Notes: generated by a model not told the origin, from the sequence alone. 64,000 nucleotides of DNA from JAXMAZ01 sp046350115 (GCA_046350115.1 JAXMAZ010000013.1:115329-179328), one strand, 5' to 3'. Shown: positions 51,701 through 60,239, numbered from the stretch's first letter. Program-made: numbers and translations.

Positions 51701-53740
51701 CAGGTGCTGCTCACCCGGCCGGACGGCGATCTGCTCTCGAAGCTGTTAACCGACCGGCAGGTGAAGGTTCACCTCTACTCCATCGCCGACCAGGCCAAGC
51801 TGGTGACGGAGCTGACCGACCCGGCCGACCTGCCGACGGGGCACGAGGCGGTGAACAAGCTGGCCGCGGACGGCGAGTCGAGCCGGCTCGGGGACGCGGT
51901 GCAGGCGGTGTTGAAGGCGTTCCGCGGCGGGTCGCTGTCCGCGGTGATCGTCGTCACCGACGGGGTGACGACGGCCGGGGAAGATTTGCCCAAGGCCGGG
52001 CGGGAGGCGGCCCGGGCCGGGGTGCCGCTGTACCTGATCGGCACCGGGGACGCCCGCGAGCCGCCGGACCTGATCCTGTCCGACATCAAGTCGGACGACG
52101 TGGTGTTGAAGGGGGACAAGCTGGTCATCGAGGCCCGGGTGACGGCCAAAGGGGCGAACCCGCCCCAGACCGTCCCGGTGGTCCTGTACGAGCGGCAGGG
52201 GGAGCGGCTCCTCAAGCTGGACCAGGCGACCGTCCGCCCGGACCCGTCCGGCCGACCGGTGCCGGTCCGGCTGAGCGTCACCCCGACCGAGGCCGGCGAG
52301 AAATCGTATGTGATCGACGTCCCGGTGCAGCGCGGCGAGGCCGAGGCCGGCAACAACCGGGCCGACCGAGTGGTGCTCGTCACCGAGAGCAAGCGGCTGC
52401 GGGTGCTGTACATCGACGGCTACCCGCGGTACGAGTTCCGGTTCGTGAAGGCGCTGCTGGAGCGGGAGACGGACGCGGTCGCCGGCAACCGGTCACTCGA
52501 CCTGAGTACCCTGCTGCTGGACGCCTCCCCGGGGTACGCCGAGCAAGACAAGAGCGCCCTGCGGGCGATGCCCACCCGGGCCGAACTGTTCGAGTACGAC
52601 GCGGTCGTCCTCGGCGACGTTGACCCGGCCCAGTTCCCGAAGGCCCAGCAGACGTTCCAGGATCTGGCCGAGTTCGTCCGGGTCCGCGGTGGCGGCCTGC
52701 TCTTCCTGGCCGGCGAACAGTCCAACCCGGTGAAATACTTCAACACGCCCCTCGCCGCCTTGCTACCGGTCGGCCCATCGGACACCCCGCCGCGGGAGGA
52801 TGCCTCCCCGCCGCCGGCCGTCGTCACCGGCTACCGGCCGAAGCTGACCCCGTTCGGCCGGGCGCACCCGATCTTCCGGTTCCACCCGGACGAGGCGGAG
52901 AACGCCAAGGTGTGGGCCGGCTTGAGGCCGCTCATGTGGGCGGCCGGGCCGTACAAGCGGAAGGCGACGGCCGAAGTGTTGGCCGTCCACCCGGACCGCC
53001 CGGCCGAGGGGCACCCCGGGGAGAACCACCCGCTGGCCCTGCAGCAGTTCGTCGGGGCCGGGCGGGTGCTGTTCTTCGGGTTCGACGAGACCTGGCGGTG
53101 GCGGATGCGGGAAGGGGAGGAGCGGTTCAACCAGTTCTGGGTGCAGGCCGCCCGTATCCTCGGCCGCGGGCGGGTCAGCCGGGCCGAGCTGCGGACGGAC
53201 AAGCAGACGGCCTACCGCCGGGACGAGCCGATCCGGCTGACCGTCCGGTTCCCGGACGACGCCCCGGCCCCGCCGGCCGACCAGCCGGTGACGGTGAGCG
53301 TCGAGCGAACCCTGCCGGCCGGGGCCGGGGCCACGGAGCCGTATACCGTCCGGCTGGCCAAGGTGGAGGGGAGCCGGGCGACGTACCAGACGCTCCTCAC
53401 CCGCACGCCGGAGGGGGACTACCGGTTCTTTCTGACCGGCCCGGTCCTCCCCGGCACCCGTCCACGGGCGGAGGCGAAGGTGCTGCCGCCGGCCGGAGAG
53501 CGGGAGCGGCTGGAGATGAACGTGGCTGACCTGACCCGGGCAGCGGCCGAGAGCCGGGGCAAGTTCTACACCCTGGCGGACGCGGAGAAGGTGGTCGAGG
53601 ATCTGCCGGAGGTGGCCCGGGTGCCGCTCAACCAGCCGGTGCCGCCGATCTCGCTGTGGGATCAGCCGGCGGCGTTCGGCCTGGTGCTTGCGCTGCTCGG
53701 GTGCGAGTGGGTGCTGCGGCGGCGGGCGAAGCTGGTGTAA
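48737..53740 (+). CDS. Giant BatA/von Willebrand factor A membrane protein
   Basis: This is a 1,667-residue membrane protein. The N-terminus is a BatA-type region (IAVPVLIHLLSRQRYQVVDW, then a second membrane helix near 75). Then comes a VWA domain (VFVLDASLSMTA, near 114), a CARDB-like beta region, four membrane helices between about 760 and 935, a second VWA domain (IAVLLDTSASMAT, near 943) and a glutamine-amidotransferase-like region (RVLYIDGYPRYEF, near 1221). One C-terminal helix follows. It looks like two BatA-type proteins fused head to tail, as often seen in planctomycetes. Both VWA metal motifs keep DxSxS. The function is unknown; BatA relatives accompany MoxR ATPases, which are not in the window. 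Confidence 0.85.
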   Translation: MTHSPAGPALLASFAVPTVAVAGAVAAIAVPVLIHLLSRQRYQVVDWAAVRFLLAAQKAHRRRIDRWLLLAARVLALLLPLLGMLAVTPWAERLWQWVSPGPSEVVSNAPRTHRVFVLDASLSMTARADGRTRFETAVGRVEQAIRAANAGDGFSLIVLGNGAQAVVPGPATDPEKVLAELHAVPVTHCATDLSAGLALVADTLARSPRAYPRRQVVLVTDLQRTSWTGLLPKSDGSPPDLWQRILPRAEVVAVDCAGADTDNLAIADLSLADPLPLVDTPTAVAVSVQNFGRTDRGPIRLELHLGRPGGGTADGSLLPVEQRVIDSIPAGQRVTVTFALDSAARFREPGVHLLQARLVDGDDLAADDRRTLAVEVRAGLPVVVVNGQPAAEPLKRASEYLAEALAPGGRPAPGNPARPRTLSLTEFADPAIGDLSAVDCVFLCDLPTITPAQVARLEAHLKRGGGVVIGLGPNAAANAELYNRVLFNDGNGPLPGKLLGVAVDDGPDASGFRLAADEEMFRRPPLAGFRDDNARAGLVSAPFKRYVKLDAPADGKARRVLSFVPGGAAPESTAAKPEGRPDPAVVEWPRHRGRVVVYTSTFNADWTDWPILPSYLPFVHELLRFTAANPDRHTVRVGEAVEEFLPVTAVGLTAAVTGPEGLSVTVPVSAGDEVGVARYPDTLLSGLYTVSAAGRKGSVFAVNVPETTPGGGSESDLRRLDPADLKPLGPIAITADPTDAGVGAAGGELVTLAPRPHGPTLARWLLLAALVVLVGEAILAWRVGPARTAAGGGFRTEPETRRWVRWVFTLLAVVPLAAVVLVLGTLLHAEITGDLLGFVPDAAREQLERTVGVPAAGPGEGTHWRLETASALLPGRVADRRLLLGLGVAGLVLVLALYRWERRAAGRFRTVAVPFALRAAALLFALFVLLPQLRLAFDREGWPDIAVLLDTSASMATVDDLQDPRVKAKADELTRVGKLTAAERLKLAQVLLTRPDGDLLSKLLTDRQVKVHLYSIADQAKLVTELTDPADLPTGHEAVNKLAADGESSRLGDAVQAVLKAFRGGSLSAVIVVTDGVTTAGEDLPKAGREAARAGVPLYLIGTGDAREPPDLILSDIKSDDVVLKGDKLVIEARVTAKGANPPQTVPVVLYERQGERLLKLDQATVRPDPSGRPVPVRLSVTPTEAGEKSYVIDVPVQRGEAEAGNNRADRVVLVTESKRLRVLYIDGYPRYEFRFVKALLERETDAVAGNRSLDLSTLLLDASPGYAEQDKSALRAMPTRAELFEYDAVVLGDVDPAQFPKAQQTFQDLAEFVRVRGGGLLFLAGEQSNPVKYFNTPLAALLPVGPSDTPPREDASPPPAVVTGYRPKLTPFGRAHPIFRFHPDEAENAKVWAGLRPLMWAAGPYKRKATAEVLAVHPDRPAEGHPGENHPLALQQFVGAGRVLFFGFDETWRWRMREGEERFNQFWVQAARILGRGRVSRAELRTDKQTAYRRDEPIRLTVRFPDDAPAPPADQPVTVSVERTLPAGAGATEPYTVRLAKVEGSRATYQTLLTRTPEGDYRFFLTGPVLPGTRPRAEAKVLPPAGERERLEMNVADLTRAAAESRGKFYTLADAEKVVEDLPEVARVPLNQPVPPISLWDQPAAFGLVLALLGCEWVLRRRAKLV

Positions 53741-53741
53741 G

Positions 53742-53854
53742 GCGTAGGGCGGGTCAAGCGTCGCTTTGGACGCGCCGACCCGCCGCGAACAGCAACGAGT
53801 CCTTGCCCTGGCCGGCGGGTCGGCGCCGCAAAGCCGGCTTGACCCGCCCTACGC
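53742..53854. repeat. Long imperfect palindrome (MITE/REP-like)
   Basis: Left arm 53742 to 53785 and right arm 53813 to 53854 pair in two perfect blocks. The outer block is 18 bp (GCGTAGGGCGGGTCAAGC) and the inner is 12 bp, with a mismatched 12- to 14-base block between and a 27-base loop. It fills the gap between two convergent genes. Repeats starting GTAGGGCGGGTCAAGC resemble the widespread GTAGGGTGGGTTA family of interspersed bacterial palindromes. It may also terminate transcription from both sides. Confidence 0.75.
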
Positions 53855-53862
53855 AAACACGG

Positions 53863-54066
53863 TCACGCCGCCTCGCCGGAGAGCCGCAGTCGGGGGCGGA
53901 ACTCGATCGTCGGCGGGGTGTCGTCGTACCCGCGGAGCAGGAAGGACGTGTCCGACTCGACCGACGAATCGGGTGGCGGGGCAGGAGATTCCGACACCAC
54001 GGCCGGCTCGTCCAGCGGGACCGCCCAGCCGAACCCGTCGCCGTCGTCCAGTCGGGAGTCGCTCAT
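53863..54066 (-). CDS. Small acidic hypothetical protein
   Basis: This is a 67-residue acidic protein with no recognised domain. The start at 54066 has AAGGAGG six bases upstream. The sequence is low in complexity and Pro/Ser/Asp-rich (ESPAPPPDSSVESDTSFLLR), probably disordered, ending in a RPRLRLSGEAA tail. It is convergent with the giant BatA gene and lies downstream of fabH, with a terminator between. Confidence 0.55.
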   Translation of the reverse strand: MSDSRLDDGDGFGWAVPLDEPAVVSESPAPPPDSSVESDTSFLLRGYDDTPPTIEFRPRLRLSGEAA

Positions 54067-54097
54067 CGCCCGCCTCCTTGCAGCGCCCGCGCCCAGA

Positions 54098-54125
54098 AAG
54101 CCCGTCCGTTGCAACGGGCGGGCTT
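54098..54125 (-). terminator. Terminator after fabH
   Basis: A 13-bp stem (AAGCCCG...CGGGCTT, one G-U pair) with a two-base loop lies six bases past the fabH stop. On the minus strand it ends CTTTCTG. This fits a Rho-independent terminator for fabH, although the T-run is short. Confidence 0.6.
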
Positions 54126-54131
54126 ACCCGC

Positions 54132-55151
54132 TCACCACCGCATCACCGCCGTGCCCCACGCCAGCCCGGCCCCGAACCCGCTGAACACCGCGAGCTGCCC
54201 CTCCTTCAGCCGCCCTTCCGCCAGCGCCTCGTCCAGCGCGATCGGGATCGACCCGGCGGACGTGTTCCCGTACTTCTCCAGGTTGTTGTACACCTTCGAC
54301 CGCGGGATCTTCAGCACGTCGATGGCCGCGTTGATGATCCGGATGTTCGCCTGGTGGGCGACGTACAGGTCGATGTCCGCGGGGGTGAAACCGGCCGCCT
54401 TGAGCACGTCCTGGATGGTGTCGCACAGGATGTCCACCGCCCACCGGAACACCGCCCGGCCGTCCATGTACATGTAGTGCTTCTTCGCCGCCAGCAGTTC
54501 CGGCGTCGGCGGGTTGCGGCTGCCGCACGCCTCCCGTTGGAGGAGCGGCCCACCGGCCCCGTCCGCCCCCAGGCTGTACGCCAGGATGCCCTGGTCCGGC
54601 CGGCCCCGCTCCAGGATGACCGCCCCGGCCCCGTCCCCGAACAGCGGGTACGTCTTGATGTCGTCCGGGTTCAGCACCCGGCTGTTCGCGTCCCCGCCGA
54701 TCACCAGCGCCCGGTCGCTCGCCCCACTCAGCACGTAGGCGGCGGCGGTGATGAGGGCGTACATGAACCCGGCGCACGCCGCCTCCACCTCGACCGCCGG
54801 CCCGACCAGCCCGAGCCGGTCCTGGACGATGCACGCGGTGGACGGGAACGACATGTCCGGGGTGAACGTCCCGAGCACCAGCAGGTCGCAGTCCTTGGCC
54901 GAATACCCGCTCTTGGCGAAGCAGTCCAGGGCGGCTTCGACGCACAGGTCCGAGGTGGCCTGGTGGGGCAGGCAGTGACGACGCTCCAGGATGCCGGTCC
55001 GCTTGACGATCCAGTCCGAGTCGAACCCGAGCCGGGCGTGCAGGTGGTGGTTGCTGACCACCGCGTCGGGCACGTACTTGCCGCAGCCGACCACCCGCAG
55101 GCCCATGAGGGAGCGGCACTTCGGCCGCGGGGACGGACGTTCGTTGCTCAT
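54132..55151 (-). CDS. fabH: 3-oxoacyl-ACP synthase III (KAS III)
   Basis: This 339-residue cytosolic enzyme condenses acetyl-CoA with malonyl-ACP to start fatty-acid synthesis. The catalytic triad is intact: Cys in VEAACAGFMYA, His in YVAHQANIRI and Asn in YGNTSAGSIPI. The length matches the family (about 320 to 340). The start at 55151 has no strong ribosome site; an internal ATG (MGLRVVGCGKYVPD, residue 16) is the alternative and matches typical FabH N-termini. It stands alone rather than in a fab cluster, ended by a hairpin. Confidence 0.95.
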   Translation of the reverse strand: MSNERPSPRPKCRSLMGLRVVGCGKYVPDAVVSNHHLHARLGFDSDWIVKRTGILERRHCLPHQATSDLCVEAALDCFAKSGYSAKDCDLLVLGTFTPDMSFPSTACIVQDRLGLVGPAVEVEAACAGFMYALITAAAYVLSGASDRALVIGGDANSRVLNPDDIKTYPLFGDGAGAVILERGRPDQGILAYSLGADGAGGPLLQREACGSRNPPTPELLAAKKHYMYMDGRAVFRWAVDILCDTIQDVLKAAGFTPADIDLYVAHQANIRIINAAIDVLKIPRSKVYNNLEKYGNTSAGSIPIALDEALAEGRLKEGQLAVFSGFGAGLAWGTAVMRW

Positions 55152-55262
55152 GCCGGGCCAACCGGAGATCGGGAGAGACGGACGAAAGGGGAGATTATAG
55201 GAACTGTCGCCCGGTTCGCCGCGCGGCGAGTCCGGGCGTACCGGCTCCGCCGCACGACCCGC

Positions 55263-56570
55263 TCAGTCCACCCGACCCTCGGCGCCGCTTTCCAGAAACG
55301 CGAACTGGCTGCACACCAGGGCGGCGGTCGCGTCGATCCGGATCGTCCCGTCGGCCGGCGACAGGTGAACGCCCCCGGTCAGGAATCGGGCGCGATAAGT
55401 CCGCTCGAAGTGGTCCGCGTTCTCGTCGGAGTACTGCAAGGCCCGGGCGAACGCGAACCCGTCGATGGCGGCCTGGCGGTACTTGCCGAACCGGGCCAGG
55501 TCGGGCACATGGCGGGTCAGCTTGGCCGCGGACGCCATCGCCCCGCACACCCACGCGGCCTCCCAGCCGGGCGGCGACCCGCACCCCTTGAACCCGCCGG
55601 CCCAGGCCGGGTTCGGGGCGTCGGCCCGGGTGTACTGGCACTGGCAGAGCCAGTCGGCCATCTCGAACACGCCGGCGGTGGCGGTCACATCCTTGCCGGA
55701 CAGCAGGGCGAATTCGACGAACCCGGGGACCAGTCCGGCGGCCAGGAGCGGGTGGGGTTGGGTCTGGAACTTCGACCGGTAGAACGCGACCGACCGGGTG
55801 ACCAGGTCTCGATTGGCCGCGTCCGGCTTCACCCGCAGGTTGGCGGTCAACGCCTGGATCGCCAGACCCGGGGCGAGGTGTTGGCCCTCGGTGTCCGTCT
55901 TCGCCGGGCCGTCGCCGGAGCCGATGGCCCCGGTCGGCTGACACTGCTTGCGGACGAACCCACACAGTTGCTCGGCGCTCGTCATCAAGGCCGGGTCGGC
56001 GGCCGGTGAGCGGTACACGGCCAGCGCGACTGCGGCGGCGAACGCCACCCGGTTGCACCGCTCGCCGGCCATCGAGGGCACCCGGCAGGCCGGGTCGGCC
56101 GGGTCTGGCCGGGTCAGGGTGAGGAGCGTGAGGATCGCCTGAGTGGCCCGGGCGGTGAACCGGTCGTCGCCGGTGAACCGGCCGGCGTCAGCCAGGGCCA
56201 GGGCCGCCAGCGCTTGACGGAGGTCGTGGTCGGTGTCGAGCGGGGTGCGGGTGGCCGGGTTTAGCCCGGGGAGGAACCGGCCGTTCGCCTGGTTCATCCG
56301 CCAGAGCCAGTCGGCGCCGGCTTTCACACTGGTGACGGCCGTCGCGGTCTCGGCCGGGAAGGCGGACAGGTTCTGGAACCGGCCGATCGGGGCGGTTGAT
56401 TGCTGGGTGGGTGGGGCGACCCCGGCCGCCGGGCTGACCGGCGGTTGGGGCTGAGGGGCGACCGGACGCGGGGTGCCGGTGACAGACGGCGGCAGCGGCC
56501 GGGGCGGTTCTTGAGCGAACGCGGTCACGCAGATGATGACGCCGACGCAAGTGCCGATGTGCCGTCCCAT
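55263..56570 (-). CDS. Secreted protein of unknown function (possible helical toroid)
   Basis: This is a 435-residue exported protein. A short signal (TCVGVIICVTAFA) and a Pro-rich linker precede a mostly helical body with repeated paired helices (DLRQALAALALADAGRFTGD; LAPGLAIQALTANLRV; FVEFALLSGKDVT). It resembles the alpha/alpha-toroid of some polysaccharide lyases and terpene-cyclase-like proteins, but I cannot name a family. The ATG at 56570 has AAGGAGG seven bases upstream. Several cysteines (QLCGFVRKQC; DWLCQCQY) could form disulphides outside the cytoplasm. No catalytic residues can be assigned. Confidence 0.75.
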   Translation of the reverse strand: MGRHIGTCVGVIICVTAFAQEPPRPLPPSVTGTPRPVAPQPQPPVSPAAGVAPPTQQSTAPIGRFQNLSAFPAETATAVTSVKAGADWLWRMNQANGRFLPGLNPATRTPLDTDHDLRQALAALALADAGRFTGDDRFTARATQAILTLLTLTRPDPADPACRVPSMAGERCNRVAFAAAVALAVYRSPAADPALMTSAEQLCGFVRKQCQPTGAIGSGDGPAKTDTEGQHLAPGLAIQALTANLRVKPDAANRDLVTRSVAFYRSKFQTQPHPLLAAGLVPGFVEFALLSGKDVTATAGVFEMADWLCQCQYTRADAPNPAWAGGFKGCGSPPGWEAAWVCGAMASAAKLTRHVPDLARFGKYRQAAIDGFAFARALQYSDENADHFERTYRARFLTGGVHLSPADGTIRIDATAALVCSQFAFLESGAEGRVD

Positions 56571-56683
56571 ACCCGAGCCTCCTTGCCCGCAGACCGAGAA
56601 TCGGCCGCCAGTACAAAGGAAGCCCGACGGGAAATCAACCCGAACCGTTGGGCCGCGAGTGCGGTCTCGCGGCCCGAACCCGG

Positions 56684-56992
56684 TCAGCCGACGATCTGCT
56701 TGACCTTCACCCGGACGTGCGGCTGGGTGTGACCCCGCAGCCGCTTGGACGCCTTCCGCCGGCGGAACGACTGGGCCTGGGTCTTGACCCGGGGCAGCGC
56801 GACCACCTCGGCCACCACCTTGGCCCCGGCGACGTGCGGCAGACCGATCTTCGGGCCGCCTTCGCCAGCGATCAGCAGCACCTTGGTCAGCTCCACGGTG
56901 TCGCCGACCTTCACGTCCCGGTGGTCGATGTTGAAGGTGCCGTCCACCTCGGCCCGGTACTGGCGGCTGCCGTCTTCCACGATCGCGTACAT
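56684..56992 (-). CDS. rplU: 50S ribosomal protein bL21
   Basis: This is a 102-residue protein of the large ribosomal subunit, of standard length. The N-terminus MYAIVEDGSRQYR and the C-terminal SFRRRKASKRLRGHTQPHVR are typical; the basic tail contacts 23S rRNA. It usually precedes rpmA (bL27), but here the next gene downstream is the unrelated secreted protein, so the pair is split. Upstream on the same strand lies the sigma-WD40 gene with a terminator between, so rplU has its own promoter. Confidence 0.97.
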   Translation of the reverse strand: MYAIVEDGSRQYRAEVDGTFNIDHRDVKVGDTVELTKVLLIAGEGGPKIGLPHVAGAKVVAEVVALPRVKTQAQSFRRRKASKRLRGHTQPHVRVKVKQIVG

Positions 56993-57068
56993 GATTCCGA
57001 CCCGCTCTGGTTCAGTGCGAAGAACGTGATTCTATCAGCGGTCGGCGGGGTGGCTAGCGGGATCGAGC

Positions 57069-57100
57069 AAAAAGCCCACCCGTCGCGCGGGTGGGCTTTT
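57069..57100 (-). terminator. Rho-independent terminator after the sigma-WD40 gene
   Basis: AAAAAGCCCACCCG (57069 to 57082) and CGGGTGGGCTTTT (57088 to 57100) form a strong hairpin with a five-base loop. On the minus strand the stem is followed by a run of Ts. It lies five bases past the stop of the sigma-WD40 gene and isolates it from rplU. Confidence 0.9.
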
Positions 57101-57105
57101 GGGCG

Positions 57106-58929
57106 TCACTTGCGGTACTCCCACACTTTGGCCGTCTGGTCCGCCGACCCGGTGACGAGTTGCTTGCCGTCCGGGCTGAACCCGACGGCCGTCACCTTCG
57201 CCGCGTGGGCCTTCAGGTCGGACACCGGCTTGGCCGCCGCCTCCCAGAACCGCACGTGGCCGTCCGTCCCGCCGCTGGCCAGGTACTGGCTGTCCGGGGT
57301 GAAGGCGAGGGCCGTCACCACCCCCTTGTGGGCCACCTTCCAGTTGGCCAGCACCTTGCCCGACTCGACGTCCACCTTGGCCACCCACCCGTCACCGGCG
57401 ATGGCTAGCTGCTTGCCGTCCGGGGAGAACTTGGCGACGCTCACCACCCCGAGGTCGGCCGGCAGGGTGTACAGCGACTCCTTCCGCCCGACCTTGCACA
57501 CCCGACACACGCCATCATCAGTGATGATGGCGACCACCGACCCGTCCTCGTTGCCGACCACCAGGCTGATTGAGCGGTCGGTCTCCGTCGCCCGCCGGCC
57601 GATGCTCGGGATGATGTTGTCGTAGAAGGTGTTCTCCCGGGTCGTCACCACCGTGAACGCCCCGACCTCCTTCTCGTCGAACGTCTCGAACACCACCGAC
57701 CCGTCGCCGGAGAACCCGTGATACAGGGTACGGTCGCCGCCGCCGCTGCCGGGGAAGACGTGCTTGTTAGCCGGGGTCAGTCCGACTTGGTGGATGGCCT
57801 TGCGGTTGCCGGTGACCATGAACATCCACTCGCCGGCCGCGTCGATGCCGACGAAATCGATCGGCTTGGAGTGTTCACTGCTCTGCACCGCGTCCAGCAG
57901 TTGCCGGGTCATCGCCCCGGTCGCCGGGTCGTACAGCTTGAGCCAGCCGGCCTCGTCGCCGACGGCCACCATCCCCGGGCCGGCGGCGACGGCCGTCACC
58001 GGGTCGGCGTGGCGGATGGTTCGGATCACCCGCCAGCCCGCTTTCGGTGCCGGGGCGGGGGCGGCTGCTGGTCCGACCGGAGCGGGGGCCGGTAGGGTGA
58101 CGGCGACTGCCGTGGCGGAGGCGGCGAACAGGCCGAGGGCGGCCAACTTCAGTTGGGTCGGGAACATGGGTGGTATGGCTCCGCGGGTCAAGGCGGCCAG
58201 GTGCCCGGGGAGGGCGTCCAGGGCGTGTGCCCCGACGCCGACCAGGGCGGCCGTCTTGAGGGTGGTTGAGGTCAGAGCCGGGGGAACGGCCCCGGCCAGG
58301 TCCGCGGACAGCGCCGCCACTAACCCCGCCGTCGTCACTGTCACGCCGCGCCGCTGCAGACGGTCGGCGAGCAGGTCCAGCGCCCGGGACAGGCGGCCCG
58401 ACAGGGTGCCCTCCGACCAGCCGAGCCGGCCGGCGGCGTCCCTCCGGGAACACCCCTCGAGGTGGCAGAGCACGACCGGCGCCCGGTACTTGCTCGGCAA
58501 CGCCATCAGGGCGTCGTCGATCTTCGCGGGCAGGTCGGGTTCCAGCCCCGGGTTCGGAACCGGCGTCGGGATGGCGGCGAACGTCTCGTCGGGGGCGGTC
58601 GGGGCGTGTCGACGGGCCGCGACTGCTTTCCGGGCGACGTTCACTGCCACCCCATGTAACCAGGCTCCGAGCCGACTCGCCGGACGGACCGTGTGGGCCT
58701 TACAGGTGAGCACCAGGAAGGTGGCCTGGAAGGCGTCCTCGGCGTCGTGGTGATGGCCGGTGATCCGCCGGCAGACGCCGAACACCATGCCCCCGTGTCG
58801 CCGCACGATCGCCGCGAACGCGGCCTCGTCCCGGGTCGCCAGGAACCGGGAGACGAGGTCGGCGTCCGGGAGGTCGGACGGGTCGGTGGGGGTGAGGCGG
58901 TCGGTGAACCGGCGGATCGTGCCGAGCAT
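57106..58929 (-). CDS. ECF sigma factor fused to WD40 repeats
   Basis: This is a 607-residue protein. The N-terminal 190 residues are an ECF sigma factor: region 2 (EAAFAAIVRRHGGMVFGVCR and DAEDAFQATFLVL) and region 4 (GCSRRDAAGRLGWSEGTLSG). A membrane helix follows near residue 260 (LKLAALGLFAASATAVAVTL), then WD40 beta-propeller repeats, the last ones clear (GVVTALAFTPDSQYLASGGT; KVTAVGFSPDGKQLVTGSAD). Such fusions are a hallmark of planctomycetes, where the outer propeller may sense a signal or partner. The start at 58929 was chosen because it follows GAGG and matches this family. The ORF extends upstream to 59109 without coding character. Confidence 0.92.
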   Translation of the reverse strand: MLGTIRRFTDRLTPTDPSDLPDADLVSRFLATRDEAAFAAIVRRHGGMVFGVCRRITGHHHDAEDAFQATFLVLTCKAHTVRPASRLGAWLHGVAVNVARKAVAARRHAPTAPDETFAAIPTPVPNPGLEPDLPAKIDDALMALPSKYRAPVVLCHLEGCSRRDAAGRLGWSEGTLSGRLSRALDLLADRLQRRGVTVTTAGLVAALSADLAGAVPPALTSTTLKTAALVGVGAHALDALPGHLAALTRGAIPPMFPTQLKLAALGLFAASATAVAVTLPAPAPVGPAAAPAPAPKAGWRVIRTIRHADPVTAVAAGPGMVAVGDEAGWLKLYDPATGAMTRQLLDAVQSSEHSKPIDFVGIDAAGEWMFMVTGNRKAIHQVGLTPANKHVFPGSGGGDRTLYHGFSGDGSVVFETFDEKEVGAFTVVTTRENTFYDNIIPSIGRRATETDRSISLVVGNEDGSVVAIITDDGVCRVCKVGRKESLYTLPADLGVVSVAKFSPDGKQLAIAGDGWVAKVDVESGKVLANWKVAHKGVVTALAFTPDSQYLASGGTDGHVRFWEAAAKPVSDLKAHAAKVTAVGFSPDGKQLVTGSADQTAKVWEYRK

Positions 58930-59040
58930 CGGCGAGTCCTCGACGGGGTGTCGTCGGGCTGTCCGCAGTGCTTTCCCGGGAGGTGAGGGGGCGCGTACGG
59001 TTTTTTCAACTTTCTTCCGGGAGCGGGCGAGAGTCAACGA

Positions 59041-59071
59041 GAAAGCCCACGGATGACATCCGTGGGCTTTC
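59041..59071 (-). terminator. Terminator after the citrate-synthase gene
   Basis: GAAAGCCCACGGATG and its perfect inverse form a 15-bp stem around a single A. It lies 22 bases past the stop of the citrate-synthase-like gene on the minus strand. The trailing bases are CTCG rather than Ts, but the A/T-ended stem resembles the terminator at 57069. Confidence 0.75.
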
Positions 59072-59092
59072 AGTAGCTTCGAGTTACGTCGA

Positions 59093-60233
59093 TCAACCTC
59101 GTTCACCAATGGGTTTCACATCCCGCGGTCCCGGCCCGTTGTACAGCCCCCGCGGGCGGATCAACCGGTTGTTGTCCAACTGCTCAATGACGTGGGCCGA
59201 CCACCCGGCCACCCGGCTCATGGCGAACATCGGCGTGTACAGCGGGATCTCCAGGTTCATCGCGTGGTACAGCCGGCCGGCCGGCCAGTCCAGATTCGGG
59301 TGCATGTTCTTCTCGCGGGCCATCACCCGCTCGATGGCGTCGGCCGTCTCCTCGGCGGCGAGCAACTCCGGCTTCCCCTCGGCCATCGGTCGGCAGTACC
59401 CCTTGAGGATGCCGGCCCGCACATCCCCGGCCTTGTAGACCCGGTGGCCGAACCCCATGATCCGCTCCTTGCGGGCCAGGGCGTCTAGCGTCCACTGCTC
59501 GGCCCCGGCCGGGTCGCCGGCCGCCCGCACCACGTCCATCACCTTCTCGTTCGCCCCGCCGTGCAGCGGCCCCTTGAGCGCCCCGATGGCCGCTACCACT
59601 GCCGCGTGCAGGTCGGACAGCGTGGACACCACCACCCGGGCGGTGAACGTGCTGGCGTTGAACTCGTGCTCGGCATACAGGATCAGCGACACGTCCAGCG
59701 CCTTCACCTCGGCGGCGGTCGGCTCGGTGCCTCGGAGCATGTACAGGAAGTTGGCCGCGTGCGACAGGTCTTGCCGGGCCTGGACCGGCTGCAGCCCCTT
59801 GCTGATCCGGTACTGGTCGGCGACCGCCACCGGCAGTTGGGCGAGCAGCCGCTCGGCCTTGCGGACGTTCGCCTCGTGGGGTTGTCCGCCATGTCCTGGT
59901 CGAAGTGGGCCAGGATCGGCACGGCCGTTCGCAGGGCGTCCAGCGGCAGGGTCCACTTCGGCGCAGGGCGTGGAACAGGTCGCGGATCGGCTCCGGCAGC
60001 CGGCGGGCCATCGCCACCCGGGCCTGGAACTGCTTGAGCGCCGCGGCCGTCGGCAGGTCGCCGTATAGCAACAGGTACGCGACCTCGTCGAAGCTGGCGT
60101 TGTCGCAGAGTTGGCCGACCGGGTAGCCGCGATACCGCAGCCCGTCTTCGATGCTGGAGATGCCGGTGATGCCGGCGACCACCCCTTCCAGGCCGGGGGA
60201 GTAGTTGGCAGGTGTGGCGGCGGGGGCGGTCAT
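59093..60233 (-). pseudogene. Citrate/2-methylcitrate synthase, split by two frameshifts
   Basis: This is a citrate-synthase-family enzyme of about 380 residues, which joins acetyl-CoA or propionyl-CoA to oxaloacetate. The N-terminus (GVVAGITGISSIEDGLRYRG) starts at 60233 in one frame. The catalytic C-terminal part (LHGGANEKV, GFGHRVYK) is in another, and a middle piece (VPILAHFDQDMADNP) in the third. Two single-base losses explain this: one near 59959 to 59966 and one in the G-run at 59879 to 59882 (a fifth G would restore the frame). Both lie in homopolymer or GC-rich tracts, so assembly error is at least as likely as real decay. The neighbour PrpB suggests 2-methylcitrate synthase (PrpC). 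Confidence 0.85.
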
Positions 60234-60239
60234 AGCGAA

